A stretch of DNA of 64,000 bases from Corynebacterium humireducens NBRC 106098 = DSM 45392 (lineage in GTDB: Bacteria > Actinomycetota > Actinomycetes > Mycobacteriales > Mycobacteriaceae): positions 1,860,001-1,924,000 of the forward strand of contig NZ_CP005286.1 of NCBI RefSeq assembly GCF_000819445.1. The letters run 5' to 3'. Within the stretch, counting starts at the first letter, position 1. Every line of letters starts with the position of its first letter. The notes beneath the pieces were generated by a model, which had not been told where the DNA came from, searched no databases, and saw only the letters and a list, made by a program, of their open reading frames with translations. Both the position numbers and the translations under genes were made by a program. This document shows, piece after piece, positions 1-9,500 of this stretch.

Positions 1-1179
1 CCGCAGCATGCGGGCGAAGGTCGTCTCATCGACGATGGGCACGCCGAACTCCCGGGCCCGGCGGGCCTTGCCGCTCATGGAGTCCGGGTTCGCCGCCACC
101 AGCAGCGCGGAGCGCCGGGTGACGCCGCCGACGTCGAGTCCCGCGGCCCGGGCGCGCTGCTCCCAGGTGTCCCGGCCCAGGGTGAGGGCACCGGTGAAGG
201 TGACACGGTCGCCGTGCCGCAGGCCGGTGTCCTCGGCCTCGCCGTAGACCGGCTCCGCCAGCAGCGCGTCGACGGATTCCGGGTCCACGGCCAGCTGCAC
301 CGCGATGTCGTGCAGATGCGCGCGTTCCGCGGCGGTGACCACCCCGTCGGCCCACGCCTCGACGGCGAGCTGACGCAGGTAGTCGAGGTGGATCTCCAGG
401 ACCTCGTCGCGGCTGAGGCCCAGCTCCCCGGCGGCGGCCACGAGCTGCTCGATCTCGCTGCGCGAGAGGTGGTGGTCCAGCAGGGCACCCCGCAGGAGGA
501 CACGGTAGCGGTCGATCTCGGCGACCCCGGTGTCCGGGACGTTCGCGGTCAGCCGCTCGAACCAGTGACCCGCCCCGTCGGAGGCCGGCTCCGTGCCGCG
601 GACGAGGAGCGCCTCCCGCGGCAGGTCAGGCACGGGCCACGACAGGGGTGCCACGTCCCCGCCACGGGCCCCGTGCTTCTCGACGAGCACCCGGAACAGC
701 TCCGCCGTCGCCGTCGCATCAGCCAGCGCCGCGTGCGGCAGCTCATTGTGCAGGCCGGCGCAGCTCAGGCAGTCCGCCAGCCGCTCCGGCGCACCCGGCA
801 GGTGCGCCCGGGACAGGACGCGGGTGCACAGGGACCAGGAGCCCGGGTCGGGCAGGTCGACGTCGAGACGCGCGAACTCCGCCGCCAGGAAACGGGTGTC
901 GAAGGGGGCGTTGTGGGCGATGAGGACGCGGTCGTCGAGAAGCTCGGCGAGCTCCGCGGCGATGCCCGCGAAACGCGGCGCCGACACCAGCTCCGAGGCG
1001 CTGATGCCGTGGACGTGCGTGTTGTCGATGTCACGGTCCGGCTGTACGAGCGTCTGCCAGGTGGACTCGACGGTGAGGTGTTCGTCGAGAAGCACCACGC
1101 CGACCTCGATGACCCTGTCCGAGGGCCCGAACCCGGTGGTCTCCAGATCGAGGACAGCGGACTTGAAGGGGACGGTCAC
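1..1179 (-). CDS. DEDDh 3'-5' exonuclease with BRCT domain, 3' end off window
   Basis: This is a DnaQ/DNA polymerase III epsilon-like exonuclease that would trim DNA 3' ends, with a C-terminal BRCT domain. Reading from the GTG at 1179, the exonuclease residues are visible as D11 and E13 (VLDLETTG), D94 (NAPFD) and H149/D154 (HAALAD). After a helical middle region comes a BRCT-like segment (VTFTGAL, then VTRRSALLVAANPDSMSGK) near the left edge. The frame is open for 393 codons to base 1, so the C-terminus is missing. The GTG overlaps the stop of the upstream protease gene by GTGA, which supports this start and implies translational coupling. The exact in vivo role (repair or proofreading) is not shown by the sequence. 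Confidence 0.85.
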   Translation of the reverse strand, partial: MTVPFKSAVLDLETTGFGPSDRVIEVGVVLLDEHLTVESTWQTLVQPDRDIDNTHVHGISASELVSAPRFAGIAAELAELLDDRVLIAHNAPFDTRFLAAEFARLDVDLPDPGSWSLCTRVLSRAHLPGAPERLADCLSCAGLHNELPHAALADATATAELFRVLVEKHGARGGDVAPLSWPVPDLPREALLVRGTEPASDGAGHWFERLTANVPDTGVAEIDRYRVLLRGALLDHHLSRSEIEQLVAAAGELGLSRDEVLEIHLDYLRQLAVEAWADGVVTAAERAHLHDIAVQLAVDPESVDALLAEPVYGEAEDTGLRHGDRVTFTGALTLGRDTWEQRARAAGLDVGGVTRRSALLVAANPDSMSGKARRAREFGVPIVDETTFARMLR

Positions 1180-2033
1180 TGATATTCAGCCTCCGGGATG
1201 ACGCGGTCGATGACCGTCTGGATGGCGGGCATGGACGTGTAGGACATGGTCATGGGACCGGCCTCCGGGTCCGCGCAGGAGTGGTCCTGCGCGGCGTCGC
1301 GGGTGCCCGACACCAGCCCGATGATGACGCGCTGTCCCTCGAGTTCGGCGTAGACGGGCCCGCCGGAGTCACCGGCCCGGGCACACACCGCCGCGGTGGC
1401 GGCGACGGCCCGCAGCTCGACGCCGTTGTGGTCGGCGAGGATCTCCACGCCGGTGGGGTTGATCGGGGGGCCGCACGTCTCCCCGGTGGTCATGCCGTAC
1501 TTGCAGATCGTCTCCGGCAGCTCACCGACCATCTCCGCGACGACCGTCGGCACCGTCGCGGCCGGGGTCATCATGGGGTGCCACGGGTTCGACACCTCGA
1601 TGATGCCGACGTCGAGACGGCTCGACGCCTCGTCGTAGAGGTCCGAGTACAGGAACTGCCCGACCGGGGCGCTGAAGTCCGCCTCGACGCCGTCGACGGT
1701 GGCCCACACGTGGTCACCCGGCACGCCGCAGTGCGACGCCGTGACCGCGAAGGTCCGGTCGTGCGCGGTGAAGCTGTAGGCGATGGTGCACTGACCGACC
1801 TGGATGGTCTCCCCCGGCACCGGCAGGGTCTTCGTGATGGTCACGGCCGTGCCGGGCGCCCAGGGACTGACCGCAGGGGCACGGAACTCCGTCGGGACCT
1901 GCGTCGGCGCCGCCGCGATCACCTCGGCGATGGGCGTGGGGTGCTGCCGCTGGTCCTCGACGGACCAGGCGATGAGCGACCCCACGCCGGCGGTGGTCAG
2001 TGCGACCAGACCCGCCCAGACGCGGATGTTCAC
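1176..2033 (-). CDS. membrane-anchored trypsin-like (S1) serine protease
   Basis: The 285-aa product has one N-terminal hydrophobic segment (about residues 5-23) after a short basic start, so it is probably exported and anchored. The chymotrypsin-fold triad is visible: H101 in TASHCG, D141 in SRLDVGIIEV and S223 in GDSGGPVY. Several cysteines (C82, C102, C177, C187, C217 and one near the C-terminus) could form disulfides, fitting an extracytoplasmic enzyme. The start is a GTG at 2033 overlapping the stop of the preceding 44-aa gene (GTGA). It lies in the thrC-led run of overlapping genes. Substrate unknown. Confidence 0.85.
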   Translation of the reverse strand: MNIRVWAGLVALTTAGVGSLIAWSVEDQRQHPTPIAEVIAAAPTQVPTEFRAPAVSPWAPGTAVTITKTLPVPGETIQVGQCTIAYSFTAHDRTFAVTASHCGVPGDHVWATVDGVEADFSAPVGQFLYSDLYDEASSRLDVGIIEVSNPWHPMMTPAATVPTVVAEMVGELPETICKYGMTTGETCGPPINPTGVEILADHNGVELRAVAATAAVCARAGDSGGPVYAELEGQRVIIGLVSGTRDAAQDHSCADPEAGPMTMSYTSMPAIQTVIDRVIPEAEYQ

Positions 2034-2164
2034 TGCTTGTCGACGCCGTCTTCCCCGGCCGCAGCGTCAGCCTCAGCCTCGGCCTGCGCCTTGATCATCG
2101 CGGCGAACTTCTCCGGGTCGAAGTCCTGGAAGTACTCCTGACCCATCTTGAACTCCATGGCCAC
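2030..2164 (-). CDS. small conserved-looking peptide between thrC and the protease
   Basis: A 44-codon ORF starting at GTG 2164 (or ATG 2158), six bases after the thrC stop and overlapping the protease start by GTGA. The peptide runs VAMEFKMGQEYFQDFDPEKF and then an Ala/Glu/Asp-rich amphipathic tail. It has no signal peptide or membrane segment. The tight packing on both sides argues for real translation. I do not recognise a family and assign no function. Confidence 0.6.
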   Translation of the reverse strand: MAMEFKMGQEYFQDFDPEKFAAMIKAQAEAEADAAAGEDGVDKQ

Positions 2165-2169
2165 GACGG

Positions 2170-3612
2170 TTACACCTCGGTGGTGCGGATGGAGTCGGTG
2201 ATGAACTTCTTGACGGTCTCCGCGTCGTTCGGCAGGTCCGTCACGTGGCGCTCGGCGTCGAGGATGCCGGCGAAACGCTCCGGGGTCTCCGGCTGCACGC
2301 CGGTGGCCTCCTCGATGGTCTCGGAGAACTTCACCGGCAGGGCGGTCTCCAGGCACACGATCGGGCCGTCGATCTCGGAACGCCACTCGCGGGCGACCTT
2401 CACGCCGTCGGCGGTGTGCGGGTCGAGCATGATGCCCAGGCGCTCCCACACGTCCCTGATCGTGTCGAGGCGGTCCTGGTGGGTGGAACGACCGGAGGCG
2501 AAGCCGTACTTCTCTGCGGCGGCCGGGAACGCGGGGTCGTCGGCAAGCGAGAAACCGTCGGCGCGGACGTCGACGCCGAAGTGCTGCGCGACGCGCGCGG
2601 CGTCACGGCCCAGCAGGTCGAAGACGAAACGCTCGAAGTTGGAGGCACGGGAGATGTCCATCGACGGCGAGGACGTCTCCAGGGTCTCCTCCGCCGGGCG
2701 CGGACGGTAGTTGCCGGTGCGGAAGAACTCGTCGAGGACGTCGTTCTCGTTGGTGGCGACGATGAGACGGTCGATCGGCAGACCCATCTGACGGGCGATG
2801 TGGCCGGCGCAGATGTCACCGAAGTTGCCGGTCGGCACGGAGAAGGAGACCTTCTGGTCGTTGCTCTCGGTGATCCTCAGCCAGGAGGAGACGTAGTAGA
2901 CGATCTGCGCCATGAGGCGGGCCCAGTTGATCGAGTTGACCGCACCGATACGGTTCTCGGCCTTGAACCCGGCGTCGGCGGACACCGCCTTGACCACGTC
3001 CTGGCAGTCGTCGAAGACGCCGTCCAGGGCGATGTTGAAGATGTTGGGGTCCTGCAGGCCGAACATCTGCGCCTGCTGGAACGGGGTCATGCGACCGGCC
3101 GGGGTCAGCATGAAGACACGGATGCCCTTACGGCCGCGCATCGCGTACTCGGCGGAGGAACCCGTGTCACCCGAGGTCGCACCCAGGATGTTGAGGGTCT
3201 CCCCGCGACGGGCCAGCTCGTACTCGAAGAGCTCGCCGAGCAGCTGCATCGCCATGTCCTTGAACGCGGCGGTCGGGCCCTCGGAGAGGTGGCCGATCCA
3301 CAGGCCGTCCTCGAGCTCGGTCACGGGGACGATCTCCTCGTGCGCGAACTTCGGGGAGGTGTAGGCGCGGGCGGCGATGCCCTCGAGATCCTCCGCCGGG
3401 ATGTCGTCGACGAAGAGCTTGAGGATCTCCGCCGCCAGGGCGGCGTACCCCTTCTCCTGCAGGAGAGACCGCCACTGCGTCAGCTGCTCATCGCTGATCT
3501 GCGGGTACTCGGCGGGCAGGTAGAGGCCGCCGTCGGGGGCCAGTCCACCGAGCAGGATGTCGGTGAAGGTGGCGGGAGTACGGGAGGAGTCGCGCGTCGA
3601 AATGTAATCCAC
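2170..3612 (-). CDS. thrC: threonine synthase
   Basis: Converts O-phospho-L-homoserine to L-threonine with pyridoxal phosphate in the cytosol. The 480-aa protein closely resembles the remembered C. glutamicum ThrC sequence and length (481 aa). The PLP lysine is K118 in GPTAAFKDMAM, the phosphate-binding loop follows in LGATSGDTGSSAEY, and VPTGNFGDICAGH and ETSSPSMDISRASNFERF are also typical. I chose the GTG at 3612, which gives the family N-terminus VDYISTRDSSRTP; an in-frame ATG at 3624 would add four residues. No clear Shine-Dalgarno precedes either, so the mRNA may be leaderless. It heads an overlapping run with the small peptide, protease and exonuclease. Confidence 0.97.
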   Translation of the reverse strand: MDYISTRDSSRTPATFTDILLGGLAPDGGLYLPAEYPQISDEQLTQWRSLLQEKGYAALAAEILKLFVDDIPAEDLEGIAARAYTSPKFAHEEIVPVTELEDGLWIGHLSEGPTAAFKDMAMQLLGELFEYELARRGETLNILGATSGDTGSSAEYAMRGRKGIRVFMLTPAGRMTPFQQAQMFGLQDPNIFNIALDGVFDDCQDVVKAVSADAGFKAENRIGAVNSINWARLMAQIVYYVSSWLRITESNDQKVSFSVPTGNFGDICAGHIARQMGLPIDRLIVATNENDVLDEFFRTGNYRPRPAEETLETSSPSMDISRASNFERFVFDLLGRDAARVAQHFGVDVRADGFSLADDPAFPAAAEKYGFASGRSTHQDRLDTIRDVWERLGIMLDPHTADGVKVAREWRSEIDGPIVCLETALPVKFSETIEEATGVQPETPERFAGILDAERHVTDLPNDAETVKKFITDSIRTTEV

Positions 3613-3770
3613 GTGGACAACCATACGTGGCGGGGCTGGAAGCATGCGCAACATCCCACCCGCACGCCGGGGCGGGGATCCCGGTGAATTCCCCTTTCCC
3701 GGGAAAAGCAGTTGAGTACGCTACGGGGTACTGCGGCCGCACGCCCCTGCCGGGCGGCGTTGTCCACGCC

Positions 3771-3810
3771 GCGTCGCACAGAGTCGTACAGAGTCGCAGA
3801 GAGTCGCACA
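3771..3810. repeat. four tandem 10-bp units upstream of the secreted hydrolase
   Basis: Four consecutive 10-bp units of pattern GMGTCGYASA (gcgtcgcaca, gagtcgtaca, gagtcgcaga, gagtcgcaca). The array ends one base before the GAGGAG ribosome binding site of the gene at 3827. One unit per helical turn would suit a regulator binding site, but that is inference. Confidence 0.6.
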
Positions 3811-3826
3811 GAGGAGTGAGCGCCCC

Positions 3827-4708
3827 GTGGCCTCCCGAGGTAACACACGTACCGTAGCCACCGTCACCGCGGTCCTGCTCGTCCTCGTCGTGGCCATCGC
3901 GGTGCTGCCCCGGTTCAGTGGCGCGGACACCTGCGTGCCCACCAGCACCCGGGAGTGCGGCTGCCTCACCGAGAGCTCCGAACTCGAGGGCCTGACGTCG
4001 ACGGACAAGAGAACCCTCTCCGCCGGACAGATGACCTTCGAGGAGCACAGCTTCGAACATGACGGCACGGAGAGCACCTACCGCGTGTTCTCCCACGGCA
4101 TCAACCGGGACAAACCGGCCGGTGTCGTCGTCCGCCTGCACGGTGACGGCGCCTACGAGTACCTGTACTCCAAGCGCCACCCCTCCTGCCTGGCGGCCGT
4201 CGCCGCCAGCCACAACCTCATTCTCGTGCAGCCTCTCACCCCCGCGGAGGACCGGACGTGGTGGACGGACCTGGACACCAACACCGACTGGCTGGAGGCG
4301 TTCTACGACGAGGAGATCAGCACCATGGAGGGTGTCGACCCGGACAGGGTGTGGTGGATGGGGTACTCCGGCGGGGCGGAGATGATCAGCTACGGGCTGC
4401 TCCCCTCGGCGGGCCGGGTCATCACCGCCGGGGCGATCCTGGTGGGCGGCGGCGGGGCGCCGCGGAGGACGGGCCACAGCGTGCCGGAGGAACGCGTCGC
4501 CGACCTGCCCCTGTACTGGGTCACCGGGAGCCGCGACACCGGGGAGGACCCCCGGGAGACCTTCGACGCCCTGAGCGCGGCGTCCGAGGGCGCCGACGCC
4601 TACCGGTCGCAGGGTTTCGAGGCCGTCTCCACCGATTTCTGGAGGGACGACAACCACATCTCCATCGACCAGGTGGAGATCCTCCACTCGATCCTCCGGG
4701 ACAACTGA
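3827..4708 (+). CDS. secreted or anchored alpha/beta-hydrolase, esterase-like
   Basis: A 293-aa protein with an N-terminal hydrophobic segment (about residues 10-28) followed by a Cys-containing region (C36, C44, C46). The rest looks like an alpha/beta-hydrolase of the polyhydroxybutyrate-depolymerase/feruloyl-esterase type: an HGDGAYEY oxyanion-type loop at about 105, a nucleophile elbow GYSGGAE with S181, and a late DDNHISI histidine. The start is GTG 3827 with GAGGAG at 3811-3816. The substrate is not predictable. It stands between thrC (divergent) and the lipoprotein racemase homologue, and could belong to the cell-envelope block that follows. Confidence 0.7.
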   Translation: MASRGNTRTVATVTAVLLVLVVAIAVLPRFSGADTCVPTSTRECGCLTESSELEGLTSTDKRTLSAGQMTFEEHSFEHDGTESTYRVFSHGINRDKPAGVVVRLHGDGAYEYLYSKRHPSCLAAVAASHNLILVQPLTPAEDRTWWTDLDTNTDWLEAFYDEEISTMEGVDPDRVWWMGYSGGAEMISYGLLPSAGRVITAGAILVGGGGAPRRTGHSVPEERVADLPLYWVTGSRDTGEDPRETFDALSAASEGADAYRSQGFEAVSTDFWRDDNHISIDQVEILHSILRDN

Positions 4709-4842
4709 CCCCCTGGACAGGGTGGGTGGAGCCCCTACTTCGCGCCCCACCGCTTTCTCCGGGTCACCCACCCCTTAATCTGGAAACTAGACGTAGCAAC
4801 TGACAACCGCGCAGCAGACCACACCAAGGGGGGCTGTTTTTC

Positions 4843-6300
4843 ATGAACTATCAACTCACAGGGCAGATGCACCGCAACCGGAAGACGCGGATGGCTGTCC
4901 CTGCGATCGGCACCACCGTCCTCCTGCTCGCCGGATGTGCCGGAACGGCCGACGTCGCAGAGCAGGGGGACCCCTCCCGTGACGCCACCGGCACGGTCTC
5001 CCTCGTCCCGTCCCGGGGCGCACTCAACGGTGGCAACACCGTCCTGGTGGACACCGGGGACGACACCACCGCCCCGATCACCGCCACCTTCGGCGACTCC
5101 CCGGAGGTTGAGTGCCAGTTCGACCAGAGGTCCGCCCGTCACGCCTGCACCGCCCCCGGTCGGCACACCCCCGGAACCGTGGACGTGACCGTCAATGTCG
5201 AGGGCACCCCACTGCCGCAACAGCTGCCCTACACCTATACGACGGATGGTTCCCAGGCATCCCCGGCCATGGTCATCAACACCGAGACGGTACGCCAACG
5301 GGCCCAGGAGGTCCGGGCGATCTACCCGTACGGGGTCAAACTCGGCGCCGTCCTGAAGAACGGTGAACCAGTGGACGTGTTCGGCAGAGTGATCAACGAC
5401 GCCGTCAGTCCGGACTACTTCTTCGTCCCGACCCTGGATGACGCCATCACCCTCCGAGAGTCCGGGATCCAGTCGTCCATCGCCGTCATGTACGTGTCCC
5501 GCGTCGAGGAGATTCCGCTCTTCCTGCACTACGACATCGAGGCCTCGGCCATCGACTCCGCATGGGCGGAGGAGGCGAACCGGATCGCGGCGGCAAGCGG
5601 CGGCGACCCCCTGCGGGTCCACCTCTGGATCGACACCGGCATGGGCCGGGAGGGTGTTGTCCCCGATGACGCCTTCACCGTGGCCCGCACCATCGAGGAG
5701 TCGCCGCATCTGGAGCTGGTGGGCATCGCCACCCACTTCAACGCCATCAAGGCGGACGACTCGGCGGCGATCGCGGCCAACGACCTCACCCGTCACACCG
5801 TTCTCCAGAAGAACCGTTTCGAGGGTGCGGTCAACCAGATCCGGGAGGCGGGAATGGGACAGAACGCTCTCATCCATGCCGGTGCCACCGATGTGCTCGT
5901 GCACGGAATCGAGGAACTGAACTACGACCTCATGCGCATTGGCGGGGCGTTCTTCGGAGCCTCCGCCCCCGAGGAGCGCATCTACTCGTGGACCACGACG
6001 CTCACCCAGGTCAAGGAGCTTCCGGCGGGCTGGTGCCTCGACTACGACTGCACGACCCCCACTGCCTCTCCGATCAGGGTGGGACTGGTCAACCATGTCC
6101 CGAGAAGGGAGAACGAGGTGGAGTTCACCGTCCGGGGCGTCAAGGTTCCGGCACTCCTCAACCACGGCACCGTGGTGACCCTCGACCTGTCGGGAGTGCC
6201 CGATGCCGTGGCCGGCGACGAGGTCACCCTCGACTTCGACCCGAGAGCCTTCTACAACCCTGACGGCACCGCCCCCCTGCCGGTCACCACCACCGGATAG
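4843..6300 (+). CDS. lipoprotein with TIG-like domain fused to alanine-racemase-like domain
   Basis: A 485-aa predicted lipoprotein: lipobox LLAGC with C32, then an Ig-like IPT/TIG-type segment (about 50-137), then a fold-type III PLP domain resembling alanine racemase. Racemase landmarks are K172 in GAVLKNGEP (PLP lysine), DTGMGR at 264-269, THFNAIKADD, and R365 in YDLMRIGGAFFG. The C-terminal beta domain (VRGVKVPALLNHGTVVTLDL) aligns with the usual VRGxxxPIxGRVxMD region. Y401 may match the catalytic tyrosine of the usual SYG motif, while the GYADG motif has become VNHVP. Activity outside the membrane is therefore plausible but not certain. It lies 227 bp before the poly-amino-acid synthetase gene. 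AAGGGGGG precedes the ATG. Confidence 0.8.
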   Translation: MNYQLTGQMHRNRKTRMAVPAIGTTVLLLAGCAGTADVAEQGDPSRDATGTVSLVPSRGALNGGNTVLVDTGDDTTAPITATFGDSPEVECQFDQRSARHACTAPGRHTPGTVDVTVNVEGTPLPQQLPYTYTTDGSQASPAMVINTETVRQRAQEVRAIYPYGVKLGAVLKNGEPVDVFGRVINDAVSPDYFFVPTLDDAITLRESGIQSSIAVMYVSRVEEIPLFLHYDIEASAIDSAWAEEANRIAAASGGDPLRVHLWIDTGMGREGVVPDDAFTVARTIEESPHLELVGIATHFNAIKADDSAAIAANDLTRHTVLQKNRFEGAVNQIREAGMGQNALIHAGATDVLVHGIEELNYDLMRIGGAFFGASAPEERIYSWTTTLTQVKELPAGWCLDYDCTTPTASPIRVGLVNHVPRRENEVEFTVRGVKVPALLNHGTVVTLDLSGVPDAVAGDEVTLDFDPRAFYNPDGTAPLPVTTTG

Positions 6301-6527
6301 CGCTCGCTGCGGCATGTAACGCGACCCCGACACCACCGATCTATGAAAATGACACGCCTGGAGATCCGGATCTCCCCGAAGGTGGGGACGTGAATTGTTT
6401 CCGATTCCAATTGTCTGGACTTATGCGTAAAATACATGACATAGAAAGCGAGTGTCCTGAGCTCAACGACTGACCACGAGGCCCGCCGCTGATTCGTCTC
6501 CGGGACACCAGGAACACATCTGCGAAA

Positions 6528-9500
6528 GTGGGCCATGTCTCATTCAATCCCGCCCCCCCCGCATCCCCCGGTCCCCGGGGCCCAGGCAGCGACGACCACC
6601 CGGATCTGGCGATCTACGGCGTCATGCCGGCCTCTCCCCCACGGACCCTCGTCGACATTCTCCGGGCCACGATGGCCGCCCACCCCGAGGTCGTCGCCAT
6701 CGAAGCCGCAGGTAAGGCCATCACCTACGGTGAGCTCGAGCACGTCCTCGACGCCGAAGCAGGCCGCCTGGCGGACATCGGCGTCACCCGGGGCTCCCGG
6801 GTGGGAATCCGGGTCCCCTCCGGAACCACCGACCTCTACGTCGCCATCCTCGCCACGATCTGGGCCGGCGCCGCCTATGTGCCCGTCGACTGGAACGACC
6901 CTGACTCCCGGGCCACCACCGTCTGGGAGGAGGCCGCCGTCGATGCCGTCTACGGACGTGACCTGTCCCTCACCGTCATGCGTGAGGATCCCCCCACCCG
7001 GGTGACGCCTGCGTCACCGACCCTCGACGACGACGCCTGGATCATCTTCACCTCCGGCACCACCGGCAAGCCGAAGGGTGTGGCCATCAAGCACCGGTCC
7101 GCCGGCGCGTGGGTGGACGCGGAATCCCGCATGTTCCTTCTCGACGCCCCGCTGGGCCCCCGTGACCGCGTCATGGCCGGCCTGTCCGTCGCCTTCGACG
7201 CCTCCTGTGAGGAGATGTGGCTCGCCTGGCGCTTCGGGGCGACCCTGGTCGCCGCCGACCGCGAGACCGTGCGGGCGGGCGACATTCTCGGTGACTGGAT
7301 CATCGAGCAGGACATCACCGTCGTCTCCACCGTCCCGACCCTGGCCGCCTTCTGGCCCTCCGAGGCCTTCGACAAGGTCCGCCTGCTGATCTTCGGCGGC
7401 GAGGCGTGCCCCCTGGAACTGGTGGAGAGGCTCGTCGGCGACGGCCGCGAGATCTGGAACACGTACGGCCCCACCGAGGCCACAGTGATCGTCAGTGGAC
7501 AGATGATGACCCCTGAACCGCCGGTGCGGATCGGCCGCCCCATCCCCGGCTGGGAGCTGGTCGTCGTCGGCGAGGACGAGAAACCCGTCCGGTGGGGAGA
7601 GACCGGCGAGCTCGTCGTCGGCGGTGTCGGACTGGGCCGCTACCTCGACAAGGAGAAGGACGACGAGGTCTACGCCCCCCTCCCCGCTCTCGGCTGGGAG
7701 CGTGCCTACCGCACCGGCGATCTGGTGCAGGCGGAACAGGACGGCCTCATCTTCCGGGGCCGTGCCGACGACCAGATCAAGTTCGCCGGCCGCCGCCTCG
7801 AGCTCGGCGAGCTGGACAACCACCTGACCGCGCTCCCCGACGTCCGCGTCGGAGCCACCGCACTCCACAAGACACCCGCGGGTTCCGACGTGCTGGTCGG
7901 CTACCTGGTGCCCGAACCCGGAATGACGATCGATCTCGCAGGTGCCCGGACCCAGTTGGCCACGACGTTGCCCGGCGGCATCGTCCCCACGCTCTGTGTG
8001 CTCGAGGAGATGCCCACCAAGACGTCCGGCAAGGTCGACCGCAAGGCACTGCCGTGGCCTCTGCCCCGCGCGAACGACGACACCCCCGACCTGCCCGCGG
8101 AGCTGACCTGGCTCGCGGAAAGGTGGATGGACCAGCTTGGCCCCGTCCCCCTCGCACCGGACAGTGACTTCTTCGACATGGGCGGCAGTTCAGTCGCCAT
8201 CGCCAAGCTCGCCACCGCCCTGCGGCAGGACTACCCGGGCGCCAACATCGCGGAGCTCTACCTCCACCGCACCCTGGAGTCGATGTCCGGGTACCTGGAC
8301 TCCCTGGAATCGGAGACGTCCGTCCGCCCCATGCCTGGACCACTGCCCTGGTACACCGGTCTGGTGCAGGCGGCGACCGTGCTCGCGCTCTACGTCATCA
8401 ACGGCCTGCGCTACATCGTCGGCGTGATGCTGGTTATCTGGGTGCTCAGCGCCGGCTTCCACGCCAGCTGGGTCAGAACCCCCGCCCTGCTCACGCTGGC
8501 ACCACTCATCGTGGCGTGGCTCCTGTTCTTCTCCAACCGCGGGAAGTTCCTCGTGGCGGCCGCCGGAGCCCGTGTCCTCACCTGGAGGCTCCGTCCGGGC
8601 AGCTACCGGCGCGGCGGCATGACGCATCTGCGGGTCTGGGCTGCCGAACGGCTGCTGATCCACCAGCGTCTGGACGCGGTCCTGGGCACCCCGCAGATCC
8701 GGACCCTGTACCGGCTCCTGGGCAACCACGTGGGGAAGCGGGCCGAACTCCACAGCTTCCCACCCGTGACAGGACTGCTCACGATCGGCGACGACGTCTC
8801 CATCGAACCGGAGGTCGACCTCAACGGCCACTGGATCGACGGCGACCGATTCATGGTGGGCACGATCGACATCGAGGACCACGTACGGGTGGGTACCCGA
8901 ACGGTCATCTCCCCGGACACGACGATCAGTGAAGGCGCCGAGATCCTTCCCGGCTCCCACGTCTCCGGTGCCGTCGGAAGCTGGACCCTCTGGGGAGGTT
9001 CCCCCCTGCAGCCTCTCGGCGAGGCCGGACAGAACTGGCCGCTGGAGGACGCCCACACAGATCCGGGCGTGCACCGTCTCGGTGGTCTCACCAACCATCT
9101 TCTCCATTCGGCGGGCCTCTTCTGGATCACCGTGCTCCCCCTGCTGGCCCTCCTCCCGGGAATCGGCGTGCTGTTCACGCAGATCCGGGGAATCGAGCGC
9201 TACCCCGCTCTCTTCCCGGTCCTGTACGCGTGGGTGCCGCTGACCATCCTGTTGACCATCGGCACCTGGCTCACGCTGGTCATCACCACCGTGCGCATCC
9301 TGTCGCTGTTCATCAGACCGGGCTACTACCCCGCCCAGAGTGCCACCGGCTGGGCGTTGTGGTTCACACAGACGCTCATGGAACGCACACTGACGTCCAC
9401 CTACTTCATGTACGCCTCCTGGGTGACCCCGATCTTCATGCGGCTACTGGGAGCGCAGGTGGGTAAGGGCACGGAGATCTCCACCCTGGTCTCCATCCCG

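Noticed and set aside
3488..4771. 427-codon minus-strand frame over the secreted hydrolase
   Set aside because: No start context, low-complexity composition, and the plus-strand gene has a signal-like N-terminus and hydrolase motifs.
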